64,000 nucleotides of DNA from positions 3,895 through 67,894 of the forward strand of contig NZ_FUXA01000004.1 of assembly GCF_900167085.1 (NCBI RefSeq), read 5' to 3'. The position numbers were made by a program, and so were the translations under genes. The DNA is from Eubacterium ruminantium (lineage in GTDB: Bacteria; Bacillota; Clostridia; Lachnospirales; Lachnospiraceae). This document shows, piece by piece, positions 20,356 to 28,967 of this stretch. The notes under the pieces were generated by a model, which was not told the origin of the DNA, did no database searches, and saw only the letters and a list, made by a program, of their open reading frames with translations. The number at the start of each line of letters is the position of its first letter. Position 1 is the first letter of the stretch.

Positions 20356-21135
20356 ATGAAACTTGATATTCTTTATGAAGATAAATATTTAATTGCATGC
20401 ATTAAGCCCTGCGGGGTACCGGCACAAGGAGATAAAACAAATGACCTTGATATGGTAAGTCTTGTCAGAGATCATATTTTCGATAATAATGATTCTGATG
20501 AGGAGCCATATGTTGCTGTGATCCACAGACTTGATAAGCCCGTTGGTGGTATAATGCTTTTTGCTAAAGATAAGGATACAGCAGCTAAACTTTCCGATAT
20601 GCTGCAGGATAATGAGATAGTGAAATATTATCAGGCAGTCATTACGGGAGAGCTCCCTGACGACTTCGGAACTTTTGAAGATTATCTTCTTACGGACAGT
20701 AAGACAGGTACAACAAGGGTGGTTCCAAAGGGGACAAAAGGAGCTAAGATAGCGAAGCTTTCTTATGAATTATTGGATGAATTTGAGACGGATGATGGGC
20801 CGTTATCATATGTTCTTGTTGAGCTTTTAACCGGAAGACATCACCAGATAAGATGTCAGATGGCTTCTCACGGAGCGCCTATCTGGGGTGATCAGAGATA
20901 TAACCCGGCATTTTCAAAGGCAAAGGATCAGGCGAAAAAAGGAAAGAACATGAAGGGCGGCAGCGGTCACGCCCCCGGTAAGAAAGGCAGAAATGCTTCT
21001 GATAAGGCCGGGATCGGACTTTATTTCTCGAGAATGGAATTCGATCATCCTGTAACAAATGAACATATCGTTCTGAAGGCTGAGCCGGAAGGAAAAGCAT
21101 TTCAGGCAATTGAACTTGAAGAAGATTTCGATTAG
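20356..21135 (+). CDS. RluA-family RNA pseudouridine synthase
   Basis: 259 residues. It converts uridine to pseudouridine in rRNA or tRNA. The catalytic motif is HRLDKPVGGIMLFAKD, with the nucleophilic Asp. Supporting motifs are the start LYEDKYLIACIKPCGVPAQ and LLTGRHHQIRCQMASHG. There is no N-terminal S4 domain, as in RluA/TruC-type short forms. Between about residues 190 and 218 is a Lys/Gly-rich basic insert (KGKNMKGGSGHAPGKKGR) that could help bind RNA. The target site cannot be predicted. It lies 31 bases before proS and probably shares a transcript with it. Confidence 0.9.
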   Translation: MKLDILYEDKYLIACIKPCGVPAQGDKTNDLDMVSLVRDHIFDNNDSDEEPYVAVIHRLDKPVGGIMLFAKDKDTAAKLSDMLQDNEIVKYYQAVITGELPDDFGTFEDYLLTDSKTGTTRVVPKGTKGAKIAKLSYELLDEFETDDGPLSYVLVELLTGRHHQIRCQMASHGAPIWGDQRYNPAFSKAKDQAKKGKNMKGGSGHAPGKKGRNASDKAGIGLYFSRMEFDHPVTNEHIVLKAEPEGKAFQAIELEEDFD

Positions 21136-21166
21136 AAATGATTAAAGAATAGAGAGGATTTTAAAA

Positions 21167-22603
21167 ATGGCAGACGATAAGAAAAAAGTTGAAGCAATAA
21201 CTTCCATGGAGAAGGATTTTGCACAGTGGTATACAGATGTTGTTATCAAATCAGAACTTATAGGATATACAAGTGTTAAGGGATGTATGGCTATTAAGCC
21301 TGCAGGATATGCGATTTGGGAACTTATTCAAAAACAGCTTGATGCTAAATTCAAGGAAACAGGCGTAGAAAATGTATATATGCCTATGTTCATCCCTGAA
21401 AGCCTTCTTGAGAAGGAAAAGGATCATGTTGAAGGATTTGCACCTGAAGTTGCATGGGTAACACACGGCGGACTTTCTGAGCTTCAGGAAAAGCTTTGTG
21501 TAAGACCTACATCAGAGACACTTTTCTGTGATTTCTATGCAAAGGACATCGAATCATATAGAGACCTTCCAAAGGTTTATAACCAGTGGTGTTCAGTAGT
21601 AAGATGGGAGAAGGAAACAAGACCATTCCTTCGTTCGAGAGAATTCCTGTGGCAGGAAGGACATACAGCGCATGCAACAGCTGAAGAAGCAGAGGAAAGA
21701 ACAATCCAGATGCTTAACGTATATGCTGATTTCTGTGAAAATGTTCTTGCTATGCCTGTAATTAAAGGACAGAAGACAGAGAAAGAAAAGTTCGCAGGTG
21801 CTGTAGCTACTTATACTATCGAAGCACTCATGCATGATGGTAAGGCTCTTCAGTCAGGAACAAGCCACAACTTCGGTGATGGTTTCGCAAAAGCATTTGG
21901 TGTACAGTATACTGACAAGGAGAATAAACTCCAGTATGTTCATCAGACATCATGGGGCGTAACAACAAGACTTATCGGTGCTATTATCATGGTTCACGGT
22001 GATGATAACGGACTTGTTCTTCCACCAAGAATCGCACCTACACAGGTTATGATCGTTCCTATCATGCAGAAGAAGGAAGGAGTTCTTGAAAAGGCTGAAG
22101 AACTCAGAAGTGCTATCAGTGCTTATGCAAGAGTTAAGGTTGATGCTTCTGATAAGTCACCTGGATTCAAGTTCGCAGAGCAGGAAATGAGAGGAATTCC
22201 TCTTAGACTTGAAGTTGGACCAAGAGATATCGAAGCAGGTCAGGCTATCCTTGTAAGAAGAGATAATGGCGAGAAAGAAACTGTTGCATTTACAGATCTT
22301 GAAAAGCGTATTCCTGAACTTCTTGATACTATTCAGAAGGATATGCTTGAGAAGGCAAGAGCACATAGAGATGCCAATACTCATACTGCAAAGTCATGGG
22401 ATGAGTTTAAGGATATTATAGAGAATCGTCAGGGATTCATTAAAGCAATGTGGTGCGGAGACACAGAATGTGAAGAAGCAATCAAGGCAGAGACAGGTGC
22501 ATCTACAAGATGTATGCCATTTGAACAGGAATGCTTCTCAGATGTCTGCGTTCACTGCGGAAAACCTGCGAAGAAAATGGTTTATTTCGGAAGAGCATAT
22601 TAA
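21167..22603 (+). CDS. proS: prolyl-tRNA synthetase, archaeal/eukaryotic type (ProS3)
   Basis: 478 residues. The length and sequence fit the short ProS type 3 without the INS editing domain of E. coli ProS. Class II motifs are visible: [10 protein letters not shown], the motif 2 strand [20 protein letters not shown], and [15 protein letters not shown]. The anticodon-binding domain follows ([10 protein letters not shown]), and the C-terminal module has WCGDTECEE...CVHCGK cysteines for zinc and ends in Tyr, both typical. There is no T-box leader in the 31-base gap upstream. Confidence 0.95.
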   Translation: MADDKKKVEAITSMEKDFAQWYTDVVIKSELIGYTSVKGCMAIKPAGYAIWELIQKQLDAKFKETGVENVYMPMFIPESLLEKEKDHVEGFAPEVAWVTHGGLSELQEKLCVRPTSETLFCDFYAKDIESYRDLPKVYNQWCSVVRWEKETRPFLRSREFLWQEGHTAHATAEEAEERTIQMLNVYADFCENVLAMPVIKGQKTEKEKFAGAVATYTIEALMHDGKALQSGTSHNFGDGFAKAFGVQYTDKENKLQYVHQTSWGVTTRLIGAIIMVHGDDNGLVLPPRIAPTQVMIVPIMQKKEGVLEKAEELRSAISAYARVKVDASDKSPGFKFAEQEMRGIPLRLEVGPRDIEAGQAILVRRDNGEKETVAFTDLEKRIPELLDTIQKDMLEKARAHRDANTHTAKSWDEFKDIIENRQGFIKAMWCGDTECEEAIKAETGASTRCMPFEQECFSDVCVHCGKPAKKMVYFGRAY

Positions 22604-22654
22604 GATATATGCGTCATAATGTCATCCTCCTTTTCCTGCAAGCAAGAGGGTGGT

Positions 22655-22682
22655 TTGACATTTGACGAGTATGTCATATTAC
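22655..22682 (+). promoter_or_regulatory. candidate promoter for cca
   Basis: TTGACA (22655-22660) is a perfect -35 box, with TATTAC 16 bases on as a weaker -10 (or TACTAT at 19). TGACAT and ATGTCA form an inverted repeat over the -35 region (22656-22676). Confidence 0.4.
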
Positions 22683-22714
22683 TATTTCGAAATGGTTTTA
22701 CAATAAGGATATAT

Positions 22715-24076
22715 ATGAACAATATCAAAATAGAGCTACCTTCAGGGGTAGCTCAAATTATAGGTGAACTAAATAAAGCAGGATATGAAGCATATGCTGT
22801 GGGCGGTTGTGTAAGAGACAGTATACTCGGAAGAGATCCGCATGACTGGGATATCACAACTTCGGCAATGCCTCTTGAAGTAAAAGGTATATTTAAAAGG
22901 ACTGTTGATACCGGGATCAAGCATGGAACGGTTACAGTTCTTCTCGGTGATGAAGGCTTCGAGGTTACGACATTCCGCGTGGACGGAGAATACAGCGACC
23001 ACAGACATCCGACGGATGTGAAATTCACAAGGAATTTAAGAGAAGATCTATTAAGAAGAGATTTCACGATAAATGCCATGGCATACAGTGAGAAAACCGG
23101 TATTGTGGATATATACGGCGGTATGGATGATCTTGAAAATAAGATCATAAAAGCTGTAGGGGATCCGGATGCAAGATTTGACGAAGATGCGCTCAGGATA
23201 ATGCGTGCGGTAAGATTTGCTGCACAGCTTGGATTTGATATAGAAGAAAATACAAGAGAAGCCATAAAGCGTCATGTGAAATATCTTGAAGATGTAAGTG
23301 CTGAGAGAATCGAGACAGAACTTACCAAACTTATTATGTCCGATCATCCGGAACTTCTTATCGATGCATATAACCTTGGAATTACGGAAATAATATTTCC
23401 TGAATTTGACAAAATGATGGAAACTCCGCAGAATACTCCATTTCATATATATGATGTGGGCAGACATACCATTAAAGTTTTGCAGAGCGTGCCGGCGGAA
23501 AAAGTACTTAGATATGCAGCATTACTGCATGACATAGCAAAGCCGGAATGCAGGACCACAGATGAAAATGGAGTTGATCATTTTAAAAAGCATGCTGTTT
23601 ACGGCGCGGACAAATCCGTTCTGATAATGAAAAGGCTCAGAATGGATAACGACAGTATCAAGGCTGTGAGAAGACTTGTTTATTGGCATGATTACGGGAT
23701 TTACGGTGATGTTTCCAAAAGGTCTCTTCGTAGAATGTTGTCGGAATTCGGGGCAGAGAATTTTCAGGATTATCTGGCGATAAGATATGCTGATATTTGT
23801 GGCCAGAGCGACCATCTTAAAGAAGAGAAGATTAAAAATACCGAGAGCATCAAAAAGCTTTATGATGAAATAATCAGAGATAAAGATTGTTTCACAGTAA
23901 AGCAGCTTGATATCACAGGTAAAGATATAATGGGACTTGGTATTCCTGCGGGGCCGAAGATAGGGGAGATACTAAACTATCTTCTGGAACGAGTGATGGA
24001 TGACCCGTCGCTTAATGAAAATGATAAGTTGAAACATATGATAGAAGAGCATTTAAGTAATGTGGAAGGAAAATGA
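22715..24076 (+). CDS. cca: CCA tRNA nucleotidyltransferase with HD domain
   Basis: 453 residues from the ATG at 22715, chosen because AAGGA lies 6 bases upstream and the next residues match the family start (LNKAGYEAYAVGGCVRD). A longer reading to 22619 has no ribosome site. Motifs: GGCVRDSILGRDPHDWDITT (the nucleotidyltransferase GG and DxD), RRDFTINAMAY, and an HD domain at ALLHDIAKPE. It adds or repairs the 3-prime CCA of tRNAs; the HD domain may give phosphodiesterase activity. A perfect 8-bp hairpin (GAGCTACC/GGTAGCTC, 22733-22754) lies in codons 7-14. Confidence 0.92.
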   Translation: MNNIKIELPSGVAQIIGELNKAGYEAYAVGGCVRDSILGRDPHDWDITTSAMPLEVKGIFKRTVDTGIKHGTVTVLLGDEGFEVTTFRVDGEYSDHRHPTDVKFTRNLREDLLRRDFTINAMAYSEKTGIVDIYGGMDDLENKIIKAVGDPDARFDEDALRIMRAVRFAAQLGFDIEENTREAIKRHVKYLEDVSAERIETELTKLIMSDHPELLIDAYNLGITEIIFPEFDKMMETPQNTPFHIYDVGRHTIKVLQSVPAEKVLRYAALLHDIAKPECRTTDENGVDHFKKHAVYGADKSVLIMKRLRMDNDSIKAVRRLVYWHDYGIYGDVSKRSLRRMLSEFGAENFQDYLAIRYADICGQSDHLKEEKIKNTESIKKLYDEIIRDKDCFTVKQLDITGKDIMGLGIPAGPKIGEILNYLLERVMDDPSLNENDKLKHMIEEHLSNVEGK

Positions 24077-24078
24077 TC

Positions 24079-24714
24079 ATGAAAACGGTACTTTGTTATG
24101 GGGACTCAAATACATACGGATATAATCCGGAAGACGGCTCCAGATATCCGTCAAATATCAGATGGACGGGAAGACTTGGAAAACTTCTGGGAAATGAATA
24201 TAAAGTCATTGAAGAAGGTTGCAACGGCAGAACTACTGTGAAAGATGATCCGGTTGAAGGATGGAAAAACGGAAGGGATTATTTGAAACCTTGTCTTAAT
24301 TCGCATAAGCCTGTGGATATAGTGATACTGATGCTTGGAAGCAATGATCTTAAGGAGCATTTTCATGCAACAGCGGAAGGAATTGCAGCGGATGTTGAGA
24401 TCCTTGTAAAGGACATTATAGAATTTACAAAAGAAAAACAGGGATTTGTTCCTGGAATAGTTCTTATCTCTCCTCCGGAAATCGGAGAAGGAATTAAGGA
24501 TTCCGTATTCTATGGAAGCTTTCTTGAAAATGCCATCGACAGGTCGAAAGAATTTCCGAAATATTATAAAGAAGTTGCCGACAGAAATGGCTGTATTTTC
24601 CTTGATGCGGCTAAATATATTAAGCCTTCTGTGATAGATTCGCTTCATCTTTCACCTGAGGCGCATGAGCAGTTGGCGGATGCTATTTACAAAAATTCCG
24701 GCTGTTTTAAGTAG
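24079..24714 (+). CDS. SGNH/GDSL-family hydrolase (arylesterase-like)
   Basis: About 211 residues. The SGNH blocks are clear: block I CYGDSNTYGY (catalytic Ser), block II EEGCNGRTT (Gly), block III MLGSNDLK (Asn) and block V DSLHLSPEAH (Asp and His). The family hydrolyses esters of lipids or acetylated sugars; the closest bacterial relatives are small cytoplasmic arylesterases. I prefer the ATG at 24079 (AAGGA 8 bases upstream) over the ATG at 24073 that overlaps the cca stop as ATGA. There is no signal peptide. It is co-transcribed with cca. Confidence 0.85.
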   Translation: MKTVLCYGDSNTYGYNPEDGSRYPSNIRWTGRLGKLLGNEYKVIEEGCNGRTTVKDDPVEGWKNGRDYLKPCLNSHKPVDIVILMLGSNDLKEHFHATAEGIAADVEILVKDIIEFTKEKQGFVPGIVLISPPEIGEGIKDSVFYGSFLENAIDRSKEFPKYYKEVADRNGCIFLDAAKYIKPSVIDSLHLSPEAHEQLADAIYKNSGCFK

Positions 24715-24756
24715 AAATTTATTTTGTGATTCTTCCATTAACTTTTATATATTAAC

Positions 24757-24785
24757 TTCACAATTTTGCATAATTAGAGTATAAT
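24757..24785 (+). promoter_or_regulatory. promoter for phosphoglucomutase
   Basis: TTCACA (five of six matches to the -35 consensus), a 17-base spacer and a perfect TATAAT. Transcription would begin near 24792, leaving a leader of about 37 bases. Confidence 0.75.
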
Positions 24786-24828
24786 CGAAAGTAGTTTTTT
24801 GTAAGTTATAACCGGAAGGAGTTTATAT

Positions 24829-26559
24829 ATGGATTATAAGAATGTTTATGAAGAGTGGCTGACAAATCCTTTTTTCGATGAAGAAACAAAGGCGGAACTT
24901 AAGGCTATTGAGAATGATGAAAATGAGATCAAAGAAAGATTTTTCTCTGAACTTGAATTCGGAACAGCCGGTTTAAGAGGTGTTATCGGAGCCGGAACCA
25001 ATCGTATGAACAAGTACGTTGTTGCAAGAGCAACACAGGGACTTGCGAATTATATCATTTCAAAAGGCGGCCAGGATAAGGGCGTAGCCATTGCATTTGA
25101 CTGTAGAAATTTTTCTCCTGAATTTGCAGATGTTGCGGCACTTACACTTAATGCAAACGGCATCAAGGCATATCGTTTTGAATCATTAAGACCAACTCCT
25201 GAATTATCATTTGCAGTAAGACATCTTGGATGTATCGCAGGTATCAATATAACAGCAAGCCATAATCCACCTGAATATAACGGATATAAGGTTTATTGGG
25301 AGGACGGAGCACAGATAACTCCTCCAAATGATACAGGTATCATGGACTGTGTTAAAGCTCTTAAGATTGAAGATGCTAAGACAATGGATATGGATGCAGC
25401 TGTTGCGGCAGGACTTTATAATGTTATCGGTCAGGAAGTTGATGATGCATATATTGCTGAACTCAAGAAGGTAATAATCCATCAGGATACTATAGATAAA
25501 TTTGGTAAGGATATCAAGGTTGTATATTCTCCGCTTCACGGAACAGGAAATATTCCTGCAAGAAGAATCCTTAAAGAAATCGGATTCCCTAATGTTTATG
25601 TTGTACCTGAGCAGGAACTTCCGGATGGTAATTTCCCAACTGTTGATTATCCAAATCCTGAAGCTAAGGAAGCATTTAAGCTTGCCCTTAAACTTGCTGA
25701 AGAAGTTGATGCAGATCTCGTTCTTGCAACAGATCCTGATGCAGACAGACTTGGTGTATATGTAAAAGATTCTAAGACAGGCGAATATATGTGCCTTACA
25801 GGTAATATGTCAGGAAGCCTTCTTGCTGAATATGAGCTTAGTCAGGTTGCTGCTACAAAGGGAATTCCTGCAGATGGAAAACTTGTTAAGACTATAGTTA
25901 CAACCAATCTTGTTGATCAGATCGCAAAAGCATACAATGTTGAAGAAGAGGAATGCCTTACAGGATTCAAGTGGATCGGAAGAAGAATCCTTGCATATGA
26001 AAATGAAGGACATGGAACATATCTCTTCGGTTTCGAGGAAAGCTACGGATGTCTTATCGGAACACATGCACGTGATAAAGATGCTATCGTTGCTACAATG
26101 GCTCTTTGCGAAGCTGCTGCATTCTACAAATCACAGGGCAAGACACTTTGGGATGCAATGATTGATATGTACGATAAGTATGGATATTATATCGATGCTA
26201 TCACAACTATTACAATGAAGGGTATCGAAGGAATTGCTAAGATCGGTTCCATAATGGAAGCGCTCCGTGCTGATTCACCTTCAGAGATTGCTGGTTATAA
26301 AGTTCTTGCAGTAAGAGATTATCAGAAAGATACAGTTACAGATCTTGCAACAGGCAAGGTAACATCAACAGGACTTCCTAAGTCAAATGTTATCTATTAT
26401 GATCTTTCAGATGATGCATGGCTTTGTGCACGTCCTTCAGGAACTGAGCCAAAGATTAAATTCTATTATGGAGTTAAGGGTACATCTCTTGAAGACAGCA
26501 AGGCTAAATCAGATAAGTTTGCAGAAGATGTTCAGAAGCTTATCAGCAGTCTGGAATAA
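24829..26559 (+). CDS. pgcA: phospho-sugar mutase (alpha-phosphoglucomutase)
   Basis: 576 residues, the length of the Firmicute PgcA/PGM2 group. It interconverts glucose 1-phosphate and glucose 6-phosphate for UDP-glucose and glycogen metabolism. The phosphoserine loop is TASHNPPEYNGYK, the metal loop is ATDPDADRLGV, the sugar-binding loop GFEESYG and the phosphate-binding loop ARPSGTEPKIKFYY are present, and the N-terminus has ELEFGTAGLRG. GGAAGGAG precedes the ATG. It has its own consensus promoter and terminator, so it is monocistronic. Phosphomannomutase activity cannot be ruled out. Confidence 0.93.
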   Translation: MDYKNVYEEWLTNPFFDEETKAELKAIENDENEIKERFFSELEFGTAGLRGVIGAGTNRMNKYVVARATQGLANYIISKGGQDKGVAIAFDCRNFSPEFADVAALTLNANGIKAYRFESLRPTPELSFAVRHLGCIAGINITASHNPPEYNGYKVYWEDGAQITPPNDTGIMDCVKALKIEDAKTMDMDAAVAAGLYNVIGQEVDDAYIAELKKVIIHQDTIDKFGKDIKVVYSPLHGTGNIPARRILKEIGFPNVYVVPEQELPDGNFPTVDYPNPEAKEAFKLALKLAEEVDADLVLATDPDADRLGVYVKDSKTGEYMCLTGNMSGSLLAEYELSQVAATKGIPADGKLVKTIVTTNLVDQIAKAYNVEEEECLTGFKWIGRRILAYENEGHGTYLFGFEESYGCLIGTHARDKDAIVATMALCEAAAFYKSQGKTLWDAMIDMYDKYGYYIDAITTITMKGIEGIAKIGSIMEALRADSPSEIAGYKVLAVRDYQKDTVTDLATGKVTSTGLPKSNVIYYDLSDDAWLCARPSGTEPKIKFYYGVKGTSLEDSKAKSDKFAEDVQKLISSLE

Positions 26560-26588
26560 TTAAATAAATAATTTTGTTTACTAAAATT

Positions 26589-26643
26589 ACGTATATTTTC
26601 TTTGGGGATTTATATTATCTCTCAAAGGAAATATACGTTTTTT
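26589..26643 (+). terminator. terminator after phosphoglucomutase
   Basis: ACGTATATTTTCTTTG pairs with CAAAGGAAATATACGT with one G-T pair, followed by a run of T. Confidence 0.85.
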
Positions 26644-26698
26644 ATTTTTGGAATTACCATAATTTTGCTCTCCTATTCCGTATATATAATATGACTAC

Positions 26699-26739
26699 AT
26701 AAGCGGAGGATGAAAATGACCCGCTTATTGAAAGTATGA
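26699..26739 (+). promoter_or_regulatory. leader hairpin and 7-codon upstream ORF
   Basis: ATAAGCGG (26699-26706) and CCGCTTAT (26721-26728) pair perfectly across 14 bases that contain GGAGG and an ATG. With GGAGG at 26705-26709, the ATG at 26716 has ideal 6-base spacing and opens a reading frame of MTRLLKV and stop (26716-26739). The main gene starts 44 bases later with its own ribosome site. A TATAAT lies just upstream at 26685. A leader-peptide role is speculative. Confidence 0.35.
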
Positions 26740-26783
26740 AAGTGTTGGATTAAAAGTTATATGAATATCGGAAGGAGCTTTTT

Positions 26784-27620
26784 ATGAATGAATTGAACAA
26801 TCAGAATATGAATGCAAATGTGAATGTGAACCAGGGCATGAATCCGAACATGAATGCAAATATGAACATGAATTCCGTGCAGGGAGGATATGCAGGATCG
26901 AATATATATAATGGTCAGGGCATGAATCTGAATATGAACCAGGGCATGAAACCGAATATGAATGTGAATATGAACCAGGGCATGAAACCGAATATGATAC
27001 AGGGAAGATACGTAAGACCGAATGTATATGAGGGTCCGAACATGAATATGATCATGAATGGCGGAGGTCAGGCATATGATCAGAAGAAAATGAGAAAAAA
27101 GTCTTCAAAGAAAATACTTGCGTATTCGATAATTGGTGCGCTTTTAGCACTGGCGCTTATTGTTTCATTTCCTCTGATCAGAAAGATGGAGGAAAATAGC
27201 AAGAAAAATAAACTTACGACATCAGAGGAAATAATCAAACATTGCGGATTTGATGAATCAACTATCAGGCATACAGAAGTTGATGGGATTGAATGTGATG
27301 AAATATTCAATAATGGCAAACGTGAGACACCATACGATCAATTGCATTTTTATGTATTTAAAAATGAGAAAGATGCAAAAAGGGTATTTGCCGGCGATAT
27401 CAGAAATTACGGAGTTATAGAAGATGCAGGAGACGATTTCAGAATGGGATGGCTCAAAGATGTTTGTGATGCATCGGTCTGTGAATATGAATATATTTCC
27501 AAAAATGTTATTGTCAGCGCTGAAGTAGAGATAAGCGGAGGATGGGGAGATATTAATAGCGCCGGTAGCGGTACGGTAGATTATAGAGAAGAGCTTATTG
27601 ATGTCATACGAGAGTTTTAA
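26784..27620 (+). CDS. membrane protein with Asn/Met repeat N-terminus
   Basis: 278 residues, function unknown. Residues 1-95 are almost entirely Asn, Met, Gln and Gly in loose repeats such as NMNANMNMN and NQGMKPNM. A basic stretch (KKMRKKSSKK) and one transmembrane helix (about 112-131, AYSIIGALLALALIVSFP) follow, then an outside domain of about 140 residues with three cysteines and motifs such as FYVFKNEKDAKRVF and EVEISGGWGD. The topology would be repeat inside, domain outside. Ribosome site GGAAGGAG supports the ATG. Similar Pro/Asn-rich tails occur on small single-pass proteins of Firmicutes. It has no evident operon partners. Confidence 0.7.
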   Translation: MNELNNQNMNANVNVNQGMNPNMNANMNMNSVQGGYAGSNIYNGQGMNLNMNQGMKPNMNVNMNQGMKPNMIQGRYVRPNVYEGPNMNMIMNGGGQAYDQKKMRKKSSKKILAYSIIGALLALALIVSFPLIRKMEENSKKNKLTTSEEIIKHCGFDESTIRHTEVDGIECDEIFNNGKRETPYDQLHFYVFKNEKDAKRVFAGDIRNYGVIEDAGDDFRMGWLKDVCDASVCEYEYISKNVIVSAEVEISGGWGDINSAGSGTVDYREELIDVIREF

Positions 27621-27650
27621 TTTTACTAAATTCTTAAATAATCTTTATTA

Positions 27651-27677
27651 TTAGCACTCAAAGTTGACGAGTGCTAA
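27651..27677 (+). promoter_or_regulatory. CIRCE operator (HrcA binding site)
   Basis: TTAGCACTC, nine bases, GAGTGCTAA: an exact match to the CIRCE consensus bound by the heat-shock repressor HrcA. It overlaps the -35 box of the promoter for the DnaJ-type gene, which fits repression by steric block. Confidence 0.95.
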
Positions 27678-27692
27678 CTTTGATGTTATAAT
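27664..27692 (+). promoter_or_regulatory. sigma-A promoter under CIRCE control
   Basis: TTGACG, a 17-base spacer, TATAAT. The -35 lies inside the CIRCE. The leader from about 27699 to the start is about 145 bases and holds a perfect 9-bp hairpin (CTCAAAATA/TATTTTGAG, 27772-27792). Confidence 0.85.
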
Positions 27693-27844
27693 CACTATGT
27701 TTGAAAAAATAATGATGGTCACATGGTGGCGGAATCCGGTGGCAATTTATTTAAGGACTATTTATCGGTCGCTCAAAATATTTTATTTTGAGATGGGATT
27801 CGCAACATGAAGTGATAGTGTTTATTTAAGAAGGTGACTGAGTG

Positions 27845-28756
27845 ATGAGCCAGAAGAGAGATTTTTATGAAGTTCTGGGAATAGATAAATCAGCTGATGA
27901 AGAAGCTATTAAGAAGGCTTATCGTATACTTGCAAAGAAGTATCATCCGGATGCCAATCCGGGAGATAAGGAAGCTGAAGAAAAGTTCAAAGAGGCTTCG
28001 GAAGCTTATGAGATATTAAGTGATCCAAAGAAGCGTAGCGTATACGATCAGTTTGGTATGGCTGCATTTGAAAATGGAGGGGATCCGGGATTCGGCGGAG
28101 CCGGTGGATATTCTTCATATGGATTCAGCGGAGATCTTAATGATATTCTTGAAGGACTTTTCGGAGGCGGATTCGGCGGAGGCTTTGGAAGTTTCTTCGG
28201 AGGTGGATTCGGCGGACGGAGAGGACCTATGCGCGGACGTGATGTAAGTGCAGCGGTTACTATAACTCTTGAGGAATGTGCTAAAGGCTGTGAAAAAGTA
28301 TTAAATATAAGAAATGCCGGTAAACAGGAAAGCTTAAGTGTTCAGATTCCTGCAGGTATGGAAACAGGTCAGAGAATAAGACTCAGAGGAAAAGGTGAAC
28401 CAAGTCCAAATGGTGGTGAGCCGGGAGATCTTATACTTCTTGTTGAAGTAGCGGAAGATGAGAGATACAGAAGAGAAGGAATAGATATTTATTCTACTAT
28501 CAGAATTCCTTTCACAACTGCTGTTTTCGGTGGCGAGGTTGTTATGCATACTCTTTACGGCGATGTAAGCTGTAAGGTTAAGGAATGCACTCAGGCCGGA
28601 ACGCAGGTAAGACTTAAGGGCAAGGGTATGCCGATCATGAACAGAAATTCATATGGTGATCAGTATGTAACCATAGAGATTGATGTTCCTAGAAAAGTAA
28701 GTAAAAAGGCCAGAGAAAAACTTGCTGAATACAGAAAGATTATGGAGAATGATTAG
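27845..28756 (+). CDS. DnaJ-type cochaperone without zinc finger (CbpA-like)
   Basis: 303 residues. The J domain (about 1-70) has the HPD motif in [10 protein letters not shown] and ends in VYDQFG. A Gly/Phe/Ser-rich linker ([17 protein letters not shown]) follows, then the two C-terminal substrate-binding barrels ([42 protein letters not shown]). The four CxxCxGxG zinc repeats of DnaJ are missing, so it is a type II J protein that stimulates DnaK ATPase. I use the ATG at 27845 (AAGGTGA upstream) instead of the GTG one codon before. It stands alone rather than with dnaK/grpE, yet has its own CIRCE. Confidence 0.92.
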   Translation: MSQKRDFYEVLGIDKSADEEAIKKAYRILAKKYHPDANPGDKEAEEKFKEASEAYEILSDPKKRSVYDQFGMAAFENGGDPGFGGAGGYSSYGFSGDLNDILEGLFGGGFGGGFGSFFGGGFGGRRGPMRGRDVSAAVTITLEECAKGCEKVLNIRNAGKQESLSVQIPAGMETGQRIRLRGKGEPSPNGGEPGDLILLVEVAEDERYRREGIDIYSTIRIPFTTAVFGGEVVMHTLYGDVSCKVKECTQAGTQVRLKGKGMPIMNRNSYGDQYVTIEIDVPRKVSKKAREKLAEYRKIMEND

Positions 28757-28790
28757 TAATCGGCAGTATATTGATTAAAGTATTGATGAT

Positions 28791-28832
28791 CTCCCTACAG
28801 GTATTTAGAGATACTTACCTGTAGGGAGTTTT
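28791..28832 (+). terminator. terminator after the DnaJ-type gene
   Basis: CTCCCTACAGGTA and TACCTGTAGGGAG form a perfect 13-bp stem across 12 bases, followed by TTTT and a T-rich stretch. Confidence 0.88.
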
Positions 28833-28868
28833 CGTGTCTTTACTGCGTAAACTAAAGTTAGGCCATAC

Positions 28869-28897
28869 TTGAATTAGACCTGTATATTTATTATAAT
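28869..28897 (+). promoter_or_regulatory. promoter for dnaX-ybaB-recR
   Basis: TTGAAT, a 17-base spacer and TATAAT, with a leader of about 65 bases before dnaX. In many Firmicutes the small SRP RNA gene lies just upstream of dnaX; I looked for its conserved loop here and did not see it. Confidence 0.65.
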
Positions 28898-28967
28898 TAA
28901 GGTGGTATGCGATTCGGCGGGATCATGCCGTCCGCGGATATAAATTTGACTACAGAAGGTTTGGAAA

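Noticed and set aside
21136-21166. T-box leader for proS
   Set aside because: Only 31 bases separate proS from the upstream gene, too few for a T-box.
27697-27810. 37-codon frame (starts MFEKIMMVTWW) in the leader of the DnaJ-type gene
   Set aside because: Its ATG lies right at the expected transcription start and lacks a ribosome site.
28833-28967. Possible small SRP RNA gene before dnaX
   Set aside because: This is its usual place in Firmicutes, but I do not find the conserved GGAAG-type loop sequence or matching long stem.
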